Source: Streptomyces clavifer
GTDB lineage: Bacteria; Actinomycetota; Actinomycetes; Streptomycetales; Streptomycetaceae
Assembly: GCA_014651175.1 (NCBI GenBank)
Contig: BMWJ01000018.1
Coordinates: forward strand, 33,446 to 97,445
Reading direction: 5' to 3'
Length of the DNA stretch: 64,000 nucleotides
Shown one piece after another: positions 26,286-35,791 of the stretch (position 1 is its first letter; every line of letters begins with the position of its first letter). A program made the position numbers and the translations under genes. The notes beneath the pieces are model-generated. The model ran no database searches and had not been told where the DNA came from. It was given only the letters and a program-made list of their open reading frames with translations.

Positions 26286-27848
26286 GTGTCCGGTCCCGCA
26301 GTCTGGAGCAGCCCGAAACGATGGTGGGCGCTCGCCGTCCTCGTCATCTGCGTCCTGGTCAATGGCCTCGACGCGACGATCCTCTATGTGGCGATGCCGG
26401 AGCTCGTAGAGGCCCTGGATGCCACGAACTCCGACCTGCAGTGGTTCCACAACGCCTACCTGCTGGTCTTCGCGAGCCTGATGCTGCCCTTCGGCGTGTT
26501 CGCGGACCGGATCGGCCGCAAGCGCCTGTTGATCGCGGGCCTGGCGGTCTTCGGACTCGCTTCCGCCTACGCCATGTACGTCGACACCTCCGGGGAGTTG
26601 ATCCTCGGCCGCGCGCTGATGGGCCTGGGCGCGGCCATCGTCACTCCGGTGTCGCTCGCCATGCTGCCCGTGCTCTTCGCTCCGAAGGAGCGGGCGCGGG
26701 CCCTGGCCATCTGGTCGGCCGGTGTGGCCCTCGGGCTGCCGATCGGCCCGCTGGCGGGTGGCTGGCTGCTGGAGCACTTCTGGTGGGGTTCCGTCTTCCT
26801 CATCAACATCCCGATCCTCCTCGTGGCCATGGTCGCGGGCCTGCTGCTCTTCCCCGAGCACACGGGGAAGCGCGAGCACGCCTTCGACTGGCAGGGTGCC
26901 GTGCTGTCCGTCCTCGGTCTGGGATCGCTCACCTTCGCCCTGACCCGGGCGCCGGAGGAAGGCTGGCTGAGCACCGAGACACTGGGCGGCTCCGCGGCCG
27001 GACTCGTGCTCCTCCTCCTCTTCGTCCTGCGGGAGCGGACCACCCCCCACCCGCTCCTGGACGTGCTGGCCTTCCGTAACCGGTACTTCGGCGCCGCCGT
27101 GGTCGCCCTGCTCTTCGTCCACTTCGCCATGACGGGCTTCCTGTTCATGCTCAGCCCGTACCTCCAGGCCGTGCTGGGCAACTCCTCCCTCGGGACCGGC
27201 GTCCGGATGCTGCCCGTGGTCATGGCCGTGATGGTGGGTGCGGGCACCGCCGAGCGACTGGCTCCGCGGGTGGGGCCACGTGGCCCGGTGACGGCGGGGC
27301 TGCTCCTGATGTCCGGCGGTCTGCTGCTCTTCACGACGACGAAGGTCGACTCCAGCGACACGCAGGTGGCCCTCTGCCAGATCATGCTCGGCATCGGCAT
27401 CGGTCTGACCCTGGCCATCGCGATGCACACCGCACTCGCCACCGTTCCCGACGGGAAGTCGGGCGAAGCCTCCGGTTCGACCAGCGCCTTCCGGCAGGTC
27501 GGTGGCGTCATCGGGGTCGCGGTCCTCGGCAGCGTGCTGGGAACCGCGTACCGCGACGAGATGGACTCCGCGACGAGGGGCCTTCCCGCGGAGGCGGCGG
27601 AGGCGGCGGGCGACACGGTCGGAGCGGCGCTGCGTGTCGCTCAGCAGCTCGGTCCGAAGGGCGGGGAGCTCGCCGCGGCGGCACGTCAGGCGTACGTGGA
27701 CAGCATGGACCTCGCGCTGATCGGCGGCTCCGTGGTACTCCTCGCCCTTGCCGCGGTGGTGTTCGTCTGGATGCCGTCGAAGTCCGTCCCGCACGCGTCC
27801 ACCGGGGTCGGGACCGAACCCGTCCGGTCTGCGCCCGAGCGCGTATGA
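26286..27848 (+). CDS. MFS drug exporter, DHA2 family (14 TM)
   Basis: A 520-residue integral membrane protein of the EmrB/QacA (DHA2) proton-drug antiporter family. It has about 14 hydrophobic segments, motif A FGVFADRIGRKRLLIAG, LNGLDATILYVA-like motif D1 in the first helix, and motif C-type GVALGLPIGPLAGGWL. It probably exports the cluster product. The GTG start at 26286 is supported by AAGGAGA at 26274-26280, five bases upstream; any start further upstream would lie inside the operator. A TetR gene follows after 61 bases, most likely in the same transcript and repressing it through the operator at 26240-26266. Confidence 0.92.
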   Translation: MSGPAVWSSPKRWWALAVLVICVLVNGLDATILYVAMPELVEALDATNSDLQWFHNAYLLVFASLMLPFGVFADRIGRKRLLIAGLAVFGLASAYAMYVDTSGELILGRALMGLGAAIVTPVSLAMLPVLFAPKERARALAIWSAGVALGLPIGPLAGGWLLEHFWWGSVFLINIPILLVAMVAGLLLFPEHTGKREHAFDWQGAVLSVLGLGSLTFALTRAPEEGWLSTETLGGSAAGLVLLLLFVLRERTTPHPLLDVLAFRNRYFGAAVVALLFVHFAMTGFLFMLSPYLQAVLGNSSLGTGVRMLPVVMAVMVGAGTAERLAPRVGPRGPVTAGLLLMSGGLLLFTTTKVDSSDTQVALCQIMLGIGIGLTLAIAMHTALATVPDGKSGEASGSTSAFRQVGGVIGVAVLGSVLGTAYRDEMDSATRGLPAEAAEAAGDTVGAALRVAQQLGPKGGELAAAARQAYVDSMDLALIGGSVVLLALAAVVFVWMPSKSVPHASTGVGTEPVRSAPERV

Positions 27849-27909
27849 TGAGGGTTTCGTGGCGTACTGGGACCATGTCGACGCGCATACGGAGGGGCTG
27901 ACGGTATAG

Positions 27910-28536
27910 ATGCAAGACACCCGTGAAGGTCGACAGGCCGGTCCCCGACGAGTGGGACGCCCGCGCAACCGGCAGGCGGACTCCGCGATCCTCAAGGCAA
28001 CGGTCACGCTGCTCGGAGAGACCGGATTCCAGGGCCTGACGATGGAACAGGTGGCCCGGCGGGCCGGCGTCGGCCGGGCGACCGTGTACCGGCGCTGGAA
28101 GTCGAAGGAAGAGATGATCATCAACGCGCTCGACACGTTGATGGCCGACTTCGACGTCGCGGAGACCGGCGACCTTCACGAGGACCTGTTCGCCATGACC
28201 TGCTGGCTCCGGACCGGGCTGCTGACGGCTCCCGAGGGGCGTCTGCTGCCGCACCTCGCGGCCCAGGCCGTCAGCGACCCGAACTTCCCGTCCAGTCACA
28301 TGGAATCGTGGGTCTGCCCGTGGCGCGACGCCGTGAAGGCGGTCCTGATCCGTGGCCGTGAAGAAGGTTCGGTGCGGCAGGACGTCAACATCACCGGGGT
28401 GGTGGACATGCTGGGCGGGGTCGTGATCCTGCGGCTCTTCCTGGGCCAGGGCCGGCCCCTCGAGGACGACCAGATCCGGGACATGATCGACGGCGTGCTC
28501 AACGGGGCCCTGGTGCGCGACAGCTCCGCCGCCTGA
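27910..28536 (+). CDS. TetR-family repressor of the MFS exporter
   Basis: A 208-residue TetR regulator. The N-terminal helix-turn-helix (about residues 20-70) has AILKATVTLLGETGFQGLTM followed by EQVARRAGVGRATVYRRWKS. The ligand-binding half resembles the TetR_C group with a GVVDMLGGVVILRLFLGQ helix. It follows the exporter by 61 bases and is the natural owner of the palindrome before that gene, probably releasing it on binding the pathway product. I see no second copy of the palindrome before this gene, which favours co-transcription with the exporter. Confidence 0.9.
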   Translation: MQDTREGRQAGPRRVGRPRNRQADSAILKATVTLLGETGFQGLTMEQVARRAGVGRATVYRRWKSKEEMIINALDTLMADFDVAETGDLHEDLFAMTCWLRTGLLTAPEGRLLPHLAAQAVSDPNFPSSHMESWVCPWRDAVKAVLIRGREEGSVRQDVNITGVVDMLGGVVILRLFLGQGRPLEDDQIRDMIDGVLNGALVRDSSAA

Positions 28537-28979
28537 CGCAGGTCCCGAAGGGCCGAATGCCCGGGCGGGGCGGCATGACGGCGCCTCGCCACCTACCACC
28601 ACGCCCGCACGCCACCGCTACGAGGGCGCCCCTCCGCCTCGCGACGACGCACCGCACCCGACGCCGCGCGCCGGTCCGCGGCAGCACATCCCCGCTTCCG
28701 GCGTCCTGACGCGGGGACCTGTCCGGCCCCCCGGCGACACCCGGCCGAAGCCTGGAACGGCCCGGCCTCGTGTCCCGGAACCCCGGGCCAGCCTGTGCGC
28801 GCAACACGTCTCCCGGCTGCGAGGCGTCCAGCGGCGGAGCGGCGCCGTTCGTGCCGGACGCGGGCGCACCCAGGACGAACCGACTCGCACACGGCCTCGC
28901 ATCCGGGCCCGCACGGGCCGTCGCCGCACACGTACGGCCACACCGGGCCCGGATCCGCCATGTCACGAACGGAGTAACG
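28537..28979. other. Intergenic region, nothing recognised
   Basis: About 440 bases of very GC-rich sequence without a credible gene on either strand and without a clear hairpin. The promoter of the metallo-beta-lactamase-fold gene presumably lies near its right end. Confidence 0.4.
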
Positions 28980-29987
28980 ATGAGTGCTCATGCCCACCCC
29001 CCGCTCTCCCCGCCCCGGCCGCTGGGTGAGGTCCGCAGCTGGCCCAGAACGTTCACCGACCGGCTGACCTCACCCCTGCCCGGAGTCTCCGACTTCGTCC
29101 GGCTGGCGCTGCGCGGCGAGCGCCTGCGGCCCTCCGCCGAGGGCCGGGCCCAGATTCCCGATCTGCCCTTCCGGCCGGAGCCGCTGCCCGATGTCACCGC
29201 CGGGGAGCTGTCCGTGACCTGGGCCGGGCACGCCAGTCACGTGGTGCGGATCGGCGGCCTCACCGTGCTGACGGACCCCGTCTGGTCGCAGCGGATCGTG
29301 GGGACCCCCCGGCGGGTGACCCCGGTCGGCGTCGCCTGGGAGGACCTCCCGCCGGTCGACGCCGTGGTCATCAGCCACAACCACTACGACCACCTGGACG
29401 CCCCCACGCTGGACAGGCTGCCGCGGGACACCCCGGTGTTCGTACCGGCCGGGCTCGCCGAGTGGGTCCGTGGCAGGCGGTTCACCCGGGTCACCGAACT
29501 CGACTGGTGGGAGGCGGTGGAGCTGAACGGCGAAGCAGGCCCGGTCCGCTTCGACTTCGTGCCCTCCCACCACTGGAGCCGGCGCGGTGCGACCGACACC
29601 TGCCGCAGCCTGTGGGGCGGGTGGGTGCTGACGGCGCCGGACGGGCAGCGCCTCTACTTCGCGGGTGACACCGGCTTCGGCCACTGGTTCGCCGAGATCG
29701 GAGGGCGCTACCCGGGGATCGACGTGGCGCTCCTGCCGATCGGTGCGTACGAACCGCGCTGGATGCTGTCTCCCGTCCACACCTCTCCCGAGGAGGCCGT
29801 CCAGGCCTGCGCCGACCTCGGCGCACGGATCATGTCGCCGATGCACTGGGCGACGTTCCTGCTCTCCGCCGAGCCGCCGCTCGAGCCCCTGCACCGGGTG
29901 CGGGCCGCCTGGGAGGCGGCCGGCCGGCCCGCCGCGGACCTCTGGGACCTTCCCGTCGGAGGGTCACGCGTGCTTGGCCGGAACTAA
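28980..29987 (+). CDS. Metallo-beta-lactamase-fold hydrolase (UlaG/NAPE-PLD-like)
   Basis: A 335-residue cytosolic enzyme. The metal motif SHNHYDHLD (His133, His135, Asp137, His138) is intact. Further ligands follow in VPSHHWSRRG and YFAGDTGFG, with a late conserved His in MSPMHWATF. This arrangement fits the UlaG/N-acyl-phosphatidylethanolamine phospholipase D-like branch rather than antibiotic beta-lactamases. Its role in the cluster is unclear; a hydrolase acting on an acyl chain or a housekeeping lipid enzyme are both possible. ATG 28980 is supported by GGAG at 28971-28974; longer in-frame upstream sequence has non-coding composition. Confidence 0.87.
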   Translation: MSAHAHPPLSPPRPLGEVRSWPRTFTDRLTSPLPGVSDFVRLALRGERLRPSAEGRAQIPDLPFRPEPLPDVTAGELSVTWAGHASHVVRIGGLTVLTDPVWSQRIVGTPRRVTPVGVAWEDLPPVDAVVISHNHYDHLDAPTLDRLPRDTPVFVPAGLAEWVRGRRFTRVTELDWWEAVELNGEAGPVRFDFVPSHHWSRRGATDTCRSLWGGWVLTAPDGQRLYFAGDTGFGHWFAEIGGRYPGIDVALLPIGAYEPRWMLSPVHTSPEEAVQACADLGARIMSPMHWATFLLSAEPPLEPLHRVRAAWEAAGRPAADLWDLPVGGSRVLGRN

Positions 29988-30143
29988 TCCTTCCGAAGAA
30001 CATGCAGAACCGACCAGGAGATCTACAGACGGGATGCAGACTCTCTCCAGTTGGTCCGATGCAGACTGACGAGGCGCAATGCGGCGGGTACGGAAAAATC
30101 CGCGGTCGTCTGCTTCTGCATAGGACTAGAGGAAGGTCTACGC
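29988..30143 (+). promoter_or_regulatory. Promoter region of the first halogenase, with repeated ATGCAGA elements
   Basis: Three direct copies of ATGCAGA (30002, 30034, 30059), two of them extended to GATGCAGACT 25 bases apart, and one inverted copy (TTCTGCAT at 30114-30121) occur in this short gap. Regularly spaced direct repeats are the usual form of SARP binding sites, so this is a candidate target of the SARP or another activator. GGAAGG at 30131-30136 is the ribosome site of the halogenase. Confidence 0.5.
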
Positions 30144-31418
30144 ATGTCGTCCAGTATCTTCGGCATTTCCGCCGAGTATGACGTCATCGTCATCGGAGGG
30201 GGCCCGGCAGGAGCCACGACGGCCGGCCTCCTCGCCAAGCGAGGACATCGCGTACTCGTGCTCGACCGTGAGCGATTCCCGCGCTATCACGTCGGTGAAT
30301 CGCTCATTCCGGCTTTCATGCGCCCCATGGAGGAGATGGGGCTCACGGAGCGCATGGACGAGCGCGGATTCGAGCGCAAGTACGGCGGGAGCCTCGTATG
30401 GGGCAACAACCAGGTGCCGTGGAAGTTCGGATTCCTCAAGGGCAAGTACCCGTACGCGTTCCACACCCGCCGTGCCGACCTGGACGCGATGATCCTCGAC
30501 CGCGCCCGTGAACTGGGCGCCCACATCATCGAGGACGCCACGGTCAAGGAGCCCATCGAGGAGAACGGCCGCGTGGTCGGCGTCCGTTACGCCCTCCGCG
30601 GCATGGACGGTGTGCGTGAGGTGCGAGCCGGCCTGGTGGTCGACGCCTCCGGCCAGGCGCGTGTCCTCAGCCGTCGGTTCACCGACGTCAAGTGGCACGA
30701 GGAGCTGCGCAACGTCGCGGTGTGGACGTACTACGACAACTGCGAGCGCCTCGAGGGCGACGAGTACACGAACATCCTGATCGAAGGCCTGGACGAGGGC
30801 TGGTTCTGGGCGATCCCGATCGACAAGGGAACCATCAGCGTCGGCTACGTCACGCGCTCCGCGACGGCGGGTGAGGGCGGGCAGTCCCTGGAGGACCTGT
30901 TCCACTCCGAGGTCGGCCGGACCACCAAGCTCAAGCACATGCTGCGCAACGGGCGGCAGTCCGCGGGCTTCCGTACCGCCCGGGACTGGTCCTACCACTC
31001 GGACCGGTTCTACGGCGACGGCTGGGTGCTCGTCGGCGACTCCGCGGCCTTCGTCGACCCCCTGTTCTCCACCGGTGTCGCCCTGGCGTCGCTGGCCGGC
31101 AGCACGCTGGCGCAGATCGTCGACCAGATCATCAAGCACCCGGAGATCGAGACCAAGGCACTCGACCGGTACGCCACGGCGTATTCCGGATTCTTCGACG
31201 AGATCCGCGAATTCGTCGAGCGGTTCTACGACCGGACGAAGTACAAGGAGTTCTACCACAGCCTCGCGCAGGAGATGATCGACCCCGAGCACGAGCGCAA
31301 GCCCGCGGACGACTTCGTCACCCTCATCTCCGGCCTGAGCGGTAACCACCCGATGTTCCACATCGGACTGGACGACCTCATCGCGGACGTATCGCAGCCC
31401 GAGATAACGAAGTCCTGA
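30144..31418 (+). CDS. FAD-dependent halogenase 1
   Basis: A 424-residue flavoprotein of the flavin-dependent halogenase family. The FAD-binding GGGPAG lies at residues 18-23. A GES motif (HVGESLIPAF), the halogenase signature WxWxIP as WFWAIP (residues 220-225) and FVDPLFSTG (residues 303-311), matching the FxPxSxG pattern conserved in halogenases, are all present. It would use reduced FAD, oxygen and chloride to make hypochlorous acid for substrate chlorination. Size and sequence are those of the smaller halogenases acting on polyketide or pyrrole substrates, often carrier-bound, rather than tryptophan halogenases. It has its own promoter region and ends in a strong terminator, so it is a separate transcription unit. 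A second halogenase lies just before the PKS genes, and a flavin reductase is downstream. Confidence 0.92.
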   Translation: MSSSIFGISAEYDVIVIGGGPAGATTAGLLAKRGHRVLVLDRERFPRYHVGESLIPAFMRPMEEMGLTERMDERGFERKYGGSLVWGNNQVPWKFGFLKGKYPYAFHTRRADLDAMILDRARELGAHIIEDATVKEPIEENGRVVGVRYALRGMDGVREVRAGLVVDASGQARVLSRRFTDVKWHEELRNVAVWTYYDNCERLEGDEYTNILIEGLDEGWFWAIPIDKGTISVGYVTRSATAGEGGQSLEDLFHSEVGRTTKLKHMLRNGRQSAGFRTARDWSYHSDRFYGDGWVLVGDSAAFVDPLFSTGVALASLAGSTLAQIVDQIIKHPEIETKALDRYATAYSGFFDEIREFVERFYDRTKYKEFYHSLAQEMIDPEHERKPADDFVTLISGLSGNHPMFHIGLDDLIADVSQPEITKS

Positions 31419-31422
31419 AATT

Positions 31423-31460
31423 CACCTGTGGCAGCCGCAGCGCCGCGGCTGCCACAGGTG
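31423..31460. terminator. Terminator of halogenase 1
   Basis: A perfect 16-bp stem (31423-31438 with 31445-31460) with a six-base loop, starting 4 bases after the stop codon. Confidence 0.92.
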
Positions 31461-31506
31461 TGTCCGAAAAAGCCGCGCGCAGCCGATTGATGAGGGCCAC
31501 GGGGTA

Positions 31507-32838
31507 ATGACCAGCCATCAGTTGCAGATACTTTTCTTCGATATCGCGCTCATACTCATCATGGCGCGGGGTCTCGGCCACCTGGCGACCCGGATCCAGC
31601 AGCCGCCGGTCGTCGGCGAGATCCTGGCCGGAGTGCTCCTCGGTCCGACCCTGCTCAGTGGGGCCATGAGCGAGACGCTCTTCCCCGACGAAGTGCGTCC
31701 GATGCTGATCGGGATCGCCAACCTCGGCGTCGCGCTCTTCATGTTCGCCATCGGTCTGGAGATCGAGGGCAAGACGCTCAAGGGCAACGGGCGGGTGACC
31801 GCGGCGGCGGCGATCGGCTCGACCGTCGTGCCGTTCGTCCTCGGCATCGGACTGGCCTTCGTCCTGCTGGCCCGTCACCACACCCCCGACACGGGGGCCT
31901 TCGTCGTCTTCATCGGCCTGGCCGTATCGGTGACGGCGTTCCCGGTGCTGGCCCGCATCCTCACCGACCGCGGCCTCAGCCGCACGGCCATCGGCGGAAT
32001 CGCCCTGGCCACAGCGGCATTCGTCGACGTGGTGGCCTGGGCGGCGCTCGCCGCGGTCAACGCGTCCGTCGGCGCGGGGGGCAGCCACTGGCTGGTCGCC
32101 CTCATCCTGCCGTACCTGGCGGTCATGCTGTTCGTCGTGCGGCCGCTCCTGAGCCGCTACCTCACACCGGCCGGCAAGCCCGCGCCGGCGACCCCGCTCG
32201 TCTTCGCCGTCGTCGTGATCGGGGCACTGCTGTCGGCCGCCGCGACCGAGGCGATGGGCATGCACCACATCTTCGGTGCCTTCCTCTTCGGCCTCGTGGT
32301 GCCGCGCAAGGGTGCCGCGGCGCTGCGGGCCGACATCCACGACCGCACCGGGCACCTGACCTCTCTGCTGCTCCCCGTCTACTTCGTGGTCGCCGGATTC
32401 CAGGTGGACCTGAGCGGCATCGGCACCTCCGGTCTGCTGGAACTCGCACTGATCCTGGTCGTGGCCGTGCTGGGCAAGTTCGGCGGCACCTACTTCGGAG
32501 CCCGGTCGCAACGGCTGCCGCGGCAGTCGGCCGCGACGCTCGCCGCGCTGATGAACACCCGTGGTCTGACCGAGCTGGTCATCCTCGGGGTGGGACTCAA
32601 GCTGGGGCTCCTGGACGGCTCCCTCTACTCGCTGATGGTGGTCATGGCCGTGGTCACCACGGTGATGACGGGGCCCCTGCTGTCGCGCATCCGGGCCGGG
32701 ACGGCAGCCGAGAAGGCCGAGTCCGTGGAGGCCGGGGCCGAGAAGGACGGGGCCGAGAAGGCCGGGACAGGGGCACGGCCCGACGCCGATCCCGAGGCGG
32801 CACCGGCCGCCGGGGACCGGGCCGGCGCGCCGCTGTAG
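31507..32838 (+). CDS. Cation:proton antiporter, CPA2 (Kef/NapA-like) family
   Basis: A 443-residue membrane protein with about 12 hydrophobic helices (QPPVVGEILAGVLLGPTLLS, NLGVALFMFAIGLEIEGKTL, AVSVTAFPVLARIL, MHHIFGAFLFG, MNTRGLTELVILGVGLKLG). These are hallmark stretches of the monovalent cation:proton antiporter-2 family. The last ~50 residues are a charged Ala/Glu/Lys tail without a TrkA-type nucleotide domain. Such antiporters appear in some antibiotic clusters, where they may support self-tolerance or ion balance; that is inference. It starts after the halogenase terminator and runs toward the LAL regulator 64 bases downstream, so both may share a transcript. Confidence 0.88.
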   Translation: MTSHQLQILFFDIALILIMARGLGHLATRIQQPPVVGEILAGVLLGPTLLSGAMSETLFPDEVRPMLIGIANLGVALFMFAIGLEIEGKTLKGNGRVTAAAAIGSTVVPFVLGIGLAFVLLARHHTPDTGAFVVFIGLAVSVTAFPVLARILTDRGLSRTAIGGIALATAAFVDVVAWAALAAVNASVGAGGSHWLVALILPYLAVMLFVVRPLLSRYLTPAGKPAPATPLVFAVVVIGALLSAAATEAMGMHHIFGAFLFGLVVPRKGAAALRADIHDRTGHLTSLLLPVYFVVAGFQVDLSGIGTSGLLELALILVVAVLGKFGGTYFGARSQRLPRQSAATLAALMNTRGLTELVILGVGLKLGLLDGSLYSLMVVMAVVTTVMTGPLLSRIRAGTAAEKAESVEAGAEKDGAEKAGTGARPDADPEAAPAAGDRAGAPL

Positions 32839-32902
32839 CCGACCGGCGTCGGGGGTCGGCGGGTCCGGAGTGAATCCAGGCGGGACGCGAGGGGGAGACA
32901 TC

Positions 32903-35734
32903 ATGCGCTTGGTCGAACGAGAACGGGAGCTCACCGCACTGACGGACATGCTCCGGCGGAGTGCCGGCGGCGCCGGCCAGATGACGCTCGTCGCGGGCGG
33001 CATCGGCTGCGGAAAGACGGCGTTCCTGGCCGAGGCCGCCGCCCGCGCCGCCCGGCTGGGCTTCCAGGTCCACGGAGCCGCCGGCTCCCTGGCGGAGCGG
33101 GAGTCGCCGGGCGCCGTCCTCGGCCAGCTGCTGCGGGACGTGGACCTTCCGCCCCAGGACCGGAAGGCCCTGGCGGCACTGTCGGGCCGCCCCGCCGAGA
33201 CAGGCGGCGCGGGCCCGGCGGTGACGGAGCTCGGCCCCTCCGCCCTGGCACCGGAGACCGCGCGCACCCTGCTGCGCCTGTGTGCCGCCGTCGAACGGGG
33301 TGCGGAACGCACCCCGCTGCTGCTGTGCGTCGACGACGTGCAGTTCACGGACTCGCTGTCCGTCCACTGGCTGCTGCTCCTCCTGCGGAGGCTGAGCTCC
33401 GCCCGCATCACACTCGTGATGAGCGAGTGCACGCTGTCCCGTCCCGCGGATCCACGGCTCCGTGCCGAGCTGCTGCGCAGGCCCGGCTACCGGCCGCTCG
33501 CGGTCGAGCGGCTGACGCCCGACGGAGTGGCCACCGTCCTGTCCCAGCACTGCCCCACCGGTGTCGCGCCCGCCCTGGCAGCCGACTGCCACGCCGTCAG
33601 CGGCGGCAACCCGCTGCTGGTCAGGGCGCTCGCGGAGGACAGCCGGCACCTGGGGGCCGAGGCGTCGAAGACCGCCGCGGCCGGGACCGGGGACCCGGGG
33701 CCACGGCTCGCGGTCGGCGACGCGTTCCTGGACGCCGTGACCGGCTGCCTGCACCGCGGATGGCCTGCCCTGCTGCGGATCGCCGAGGCGCTGGTCGTGC
33801 TGCACGACGACAGTGCCGTACCGGAGCTGGTGGCTCGGCTGGCGGAGGTGGAGGGCCCCGTGCTGGCGCGCGGGATGCGGGCGCTCGACACCGCGGGTCT
33901 GCTCGCCGACGGGCGGCCGCGCCACCCCGCGCTGCGTACCGCCGCGCTCGGCGGACTCACCGGGCAGGAGCGCTCCGCGCTGCACCGGCGGGCCTCGGCG
34001 CTCCTGTACGAGGCGGGGGCGCCGGCCGTAGAGGTCGCCCGGCACCTGCTCGCCGCAGGAGTGCCCTCCGGCTTCCCGTGGGCCGTGCCCCAGCTGCGGG
34101 AGGCCGCCGAACGGCACCTGGCGGCCAGCAGGCCCGCCGAGGCGCAGGGCTGCCTGGAGGCGGCCCTGCGGGCCTGCGGCGACGAGACGGAGCGCCTGAG
34201 GATCAAAGCACTGCTGGCCGGCACGGCGTGGGTGCTCGACCCGTCGATCGGTGCCAGGCACCTGGTGGAGCTCGCCCAGGCGGTACGCGACGGGCGGCTG
34301 CCCGACCACTACTCCCTCATGCTGGCCAAGTACCTGCTCTGGCACGGCAGGTACGACGAGGCCGCGGACGCCATCGGGCGGATCATCCGGAGCGGTGACG
34401 AGCCCGACCCGATCGCCGCGGCCGAGGCACGCGCCACCCGGGAGCTCCTCTCCGCCACCTATCCCGGACTCGTGCCCGGGGGTTCGCGGTCGAAGTCCGC
34501 GCGGCAGCGGGCCTCCCTCCCCGGTGATCCGCGCAGCAGGGGGGCGGCCGCGCTCTCCGACGTGCTGCGGCAGGGGGCGGGGCCGGAGGCGGTCGCCGCC
34601 GCCCAGGCGTCGATGCGCGCCATGCGGCTCGGGAGGAACACGCACGAGTGGCTCACCTGCGCGGTGTCCGCGCTGCTGTTCGCCGACCGTACGGAGGAGG
34701 CCGCCGGTTGGTGCGACCACTGGCTCGCGCAGTCGCGCGGTCGCAGGGTCCCCCTCTGGATCGCCGAGTTCTCCTCGCTGAGGGCGGGCATCGCGCTGCG
34801 CCAGGGGAGCCCGCTCCAGGCGCGCGAGCTCGCCGAGGCCGCGCTGGCCCAGGTGTCCCCCGAGAGCTGGGGCGTGTGCATCGGGGGGCCGCTGGCCAAC
34901 CTCATCCAGGCCAACACGGACATCGGCGCCCACGCCGCGGCGGCGGAGTACCTGGAGGTCCCCCTCCCGCCGGGCATCTTCCACAGCCGCTTCGGGCTGT
35001 ACTACCTGCACGCCCGGGGCAGTCACTACGTGGCGACCGGACAGCCCCAGGCGGCGCTGGACGACTTCCTCAACTGCGGTGAACTGATGGGCCGGTGGGG
35101 CCTGGACCAGCCGGCCCTCGTCCCGTGGCGCTCCGGGGCGGCACGCGCCCGGCTCGCTCTGGGGGACACCGCGGGCGCCCTCACCCTCGCCCGCGAGCAG
35201 CTCGCGCTGGCCGGCAGCGGGCTCTCCCGCACCCGGGGCATCTCCCTGCGGACCCTGGCCGCGGCAAGCCGCCCCTCACAGCGCGGCAGCCTGCTGACCG
35301 GGGCCGTGGCGATCCTGGAGGAGTCGGGCGACCGTCTCCAGCTGGCCGGGGCGCTGGCCGACCTCGGTGCCACCCACGCCCGAGCCGGCCGGTTCGACCG
35401 GGCCGAGACTCTGCTCGGCCGCGCCGCCGGGCTCGCCGAGGAGTGCGGTACGCCGGACCCCGCCGAGGAGCTCCGCTCGGCTCTGCCCGTGCCGATCGGA
35501 TCCGCGCGCAGCGAACACGGGCCCGCGGAAAGGGTCTTCCACCTGCTGAGCCCGGCAGAGCGGAGGGTGGCCGCCCTCGCCGCCCGGGGCCGTACCAACA
35601 AGGAGATATCCGACCGCCTGGGAATCACGGTCAGCACGGTCGAGCAACACCTCACCCGCATATTCCGGAAGCTCGGCGTGCGCGCCCGTGGTGATCTCCC
35701 TCGGGGCGACGTCATCGAAGCGGCCGCCGGCTGA
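32903..35734 (+). CDS. LAL-family LuxR transcriptional regulator
   Basis: A 943-residue large ATP-binding LuxR regulator. The N-terminal ATPase has Walker A GGIGCGKTAFL (about residues 32-42) and Walker B LLLCVDDVQFTD (about residue 143). A long helical TPR-like middle leads to a C-terminal LuxR helix-turn-helix (LSPAERRVAALAARGRTNKE, ISDRLGITVSTVEQHLTRIF). LAL proteins are typical pathway-specific activators of modular PKS clusters. ATG 32903 is supported by GGGGGAG at 32891-32897. It lies directly before the second halogenase and the PKS genes, so it probably activates that transcript, possibly in series with the TTA-controlled SARP. Confidence 0.92.
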   Translation: MRLVERERELTALTDMLRRSAGGAGQMTLVAGGIGCGKTAFLAEAAARAARLGFQVHGAAGSLAERESPGAVLGQLLRDVDLPPQDRKALAALSGRPAETGGAGPAVTELGPSALAPETARTLLRLCAAVERGAERTPLLLCVDDVQFTDSLSVHWLLLLLRRLSSARITLVMSECTLSRPADPRLRAELLRRPGYRPLAVERLTPDGVATVLSQHCPTGVAPALAADCHAVSGGNPLLVRALAEDSRHLGAEASKTAAAGTGDPGPRLAVGDAFLDAVTGCLHRGWPALLRIAEALVVLHDDSAVPELVARLAEVEGPVLARGMRALDTAGLLADGRPRHPALRTAALGGLTGQERSALHRRASALLYEAGAPAVEVARHLLAAGVPSGFPWAVPQLREAAERHLAASRPAEAQGCLEAALRACGDETERLRIKALLAGTAWVLDPSIGARHLVELAQAVRDGRLPDHYSLMLAKYLLWHGRYDEAADAIGRIIRSGDEPDPIAAAEARATRELLSATYPGLVPGGSRSKSARQRASLPGDPRSRGAAALSDVLRQGAGPEAVAAAQASMRAMRLGRNTHEWLTCAVSALLFADRTEEAAGWCDHWLAQSRGRRVPLWIAEFSSLRAGIALRQGSPLQARELAEAALAQVSPESWGVCIGGPLANLIQANTDIGAHAAAAEYLEVPLPPGIFHSRFGLYYLHARGSHYVATGQPQAALDDFLNCGELMGRWGLDQPALVPWRSGAARARLALGDTAGALTLAREQLALAGSGLSRTRGISLRTLAAASRPSQRGSLLTGAVAILEESGDRLQLAGALADLGATHARAGRFDRAETLLGRAAGLAEECGTPDPAEELRSALPVPIGSARSEHGPAERVFHLLSPAERRVAALAARGRTNKEISDRLGITVSTVEQHLTRIFRKLGVRARGDLPRGDVIEAAAG

Positions 35735-35791
35735 TGCGCCGTGACCACGGGCGCACCGACAGGATCTACGACACCGAGTGATCGAGGAGAA

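Noticed and set aside
27849-27909. A second TetR operator before the tetR gene
   Set aside because: The 61-base gap contains no copy of the TTTGATACG palindrome; co-transcription with the exporter is simpler.
28593-28997. Minus-strand frame of 134 codons upstream of the metallo-beta-lactamase-fold gene
   Set aside because: Composition is typical of a chance GC-rich frame and it runs into the promoter and start of the real gene.
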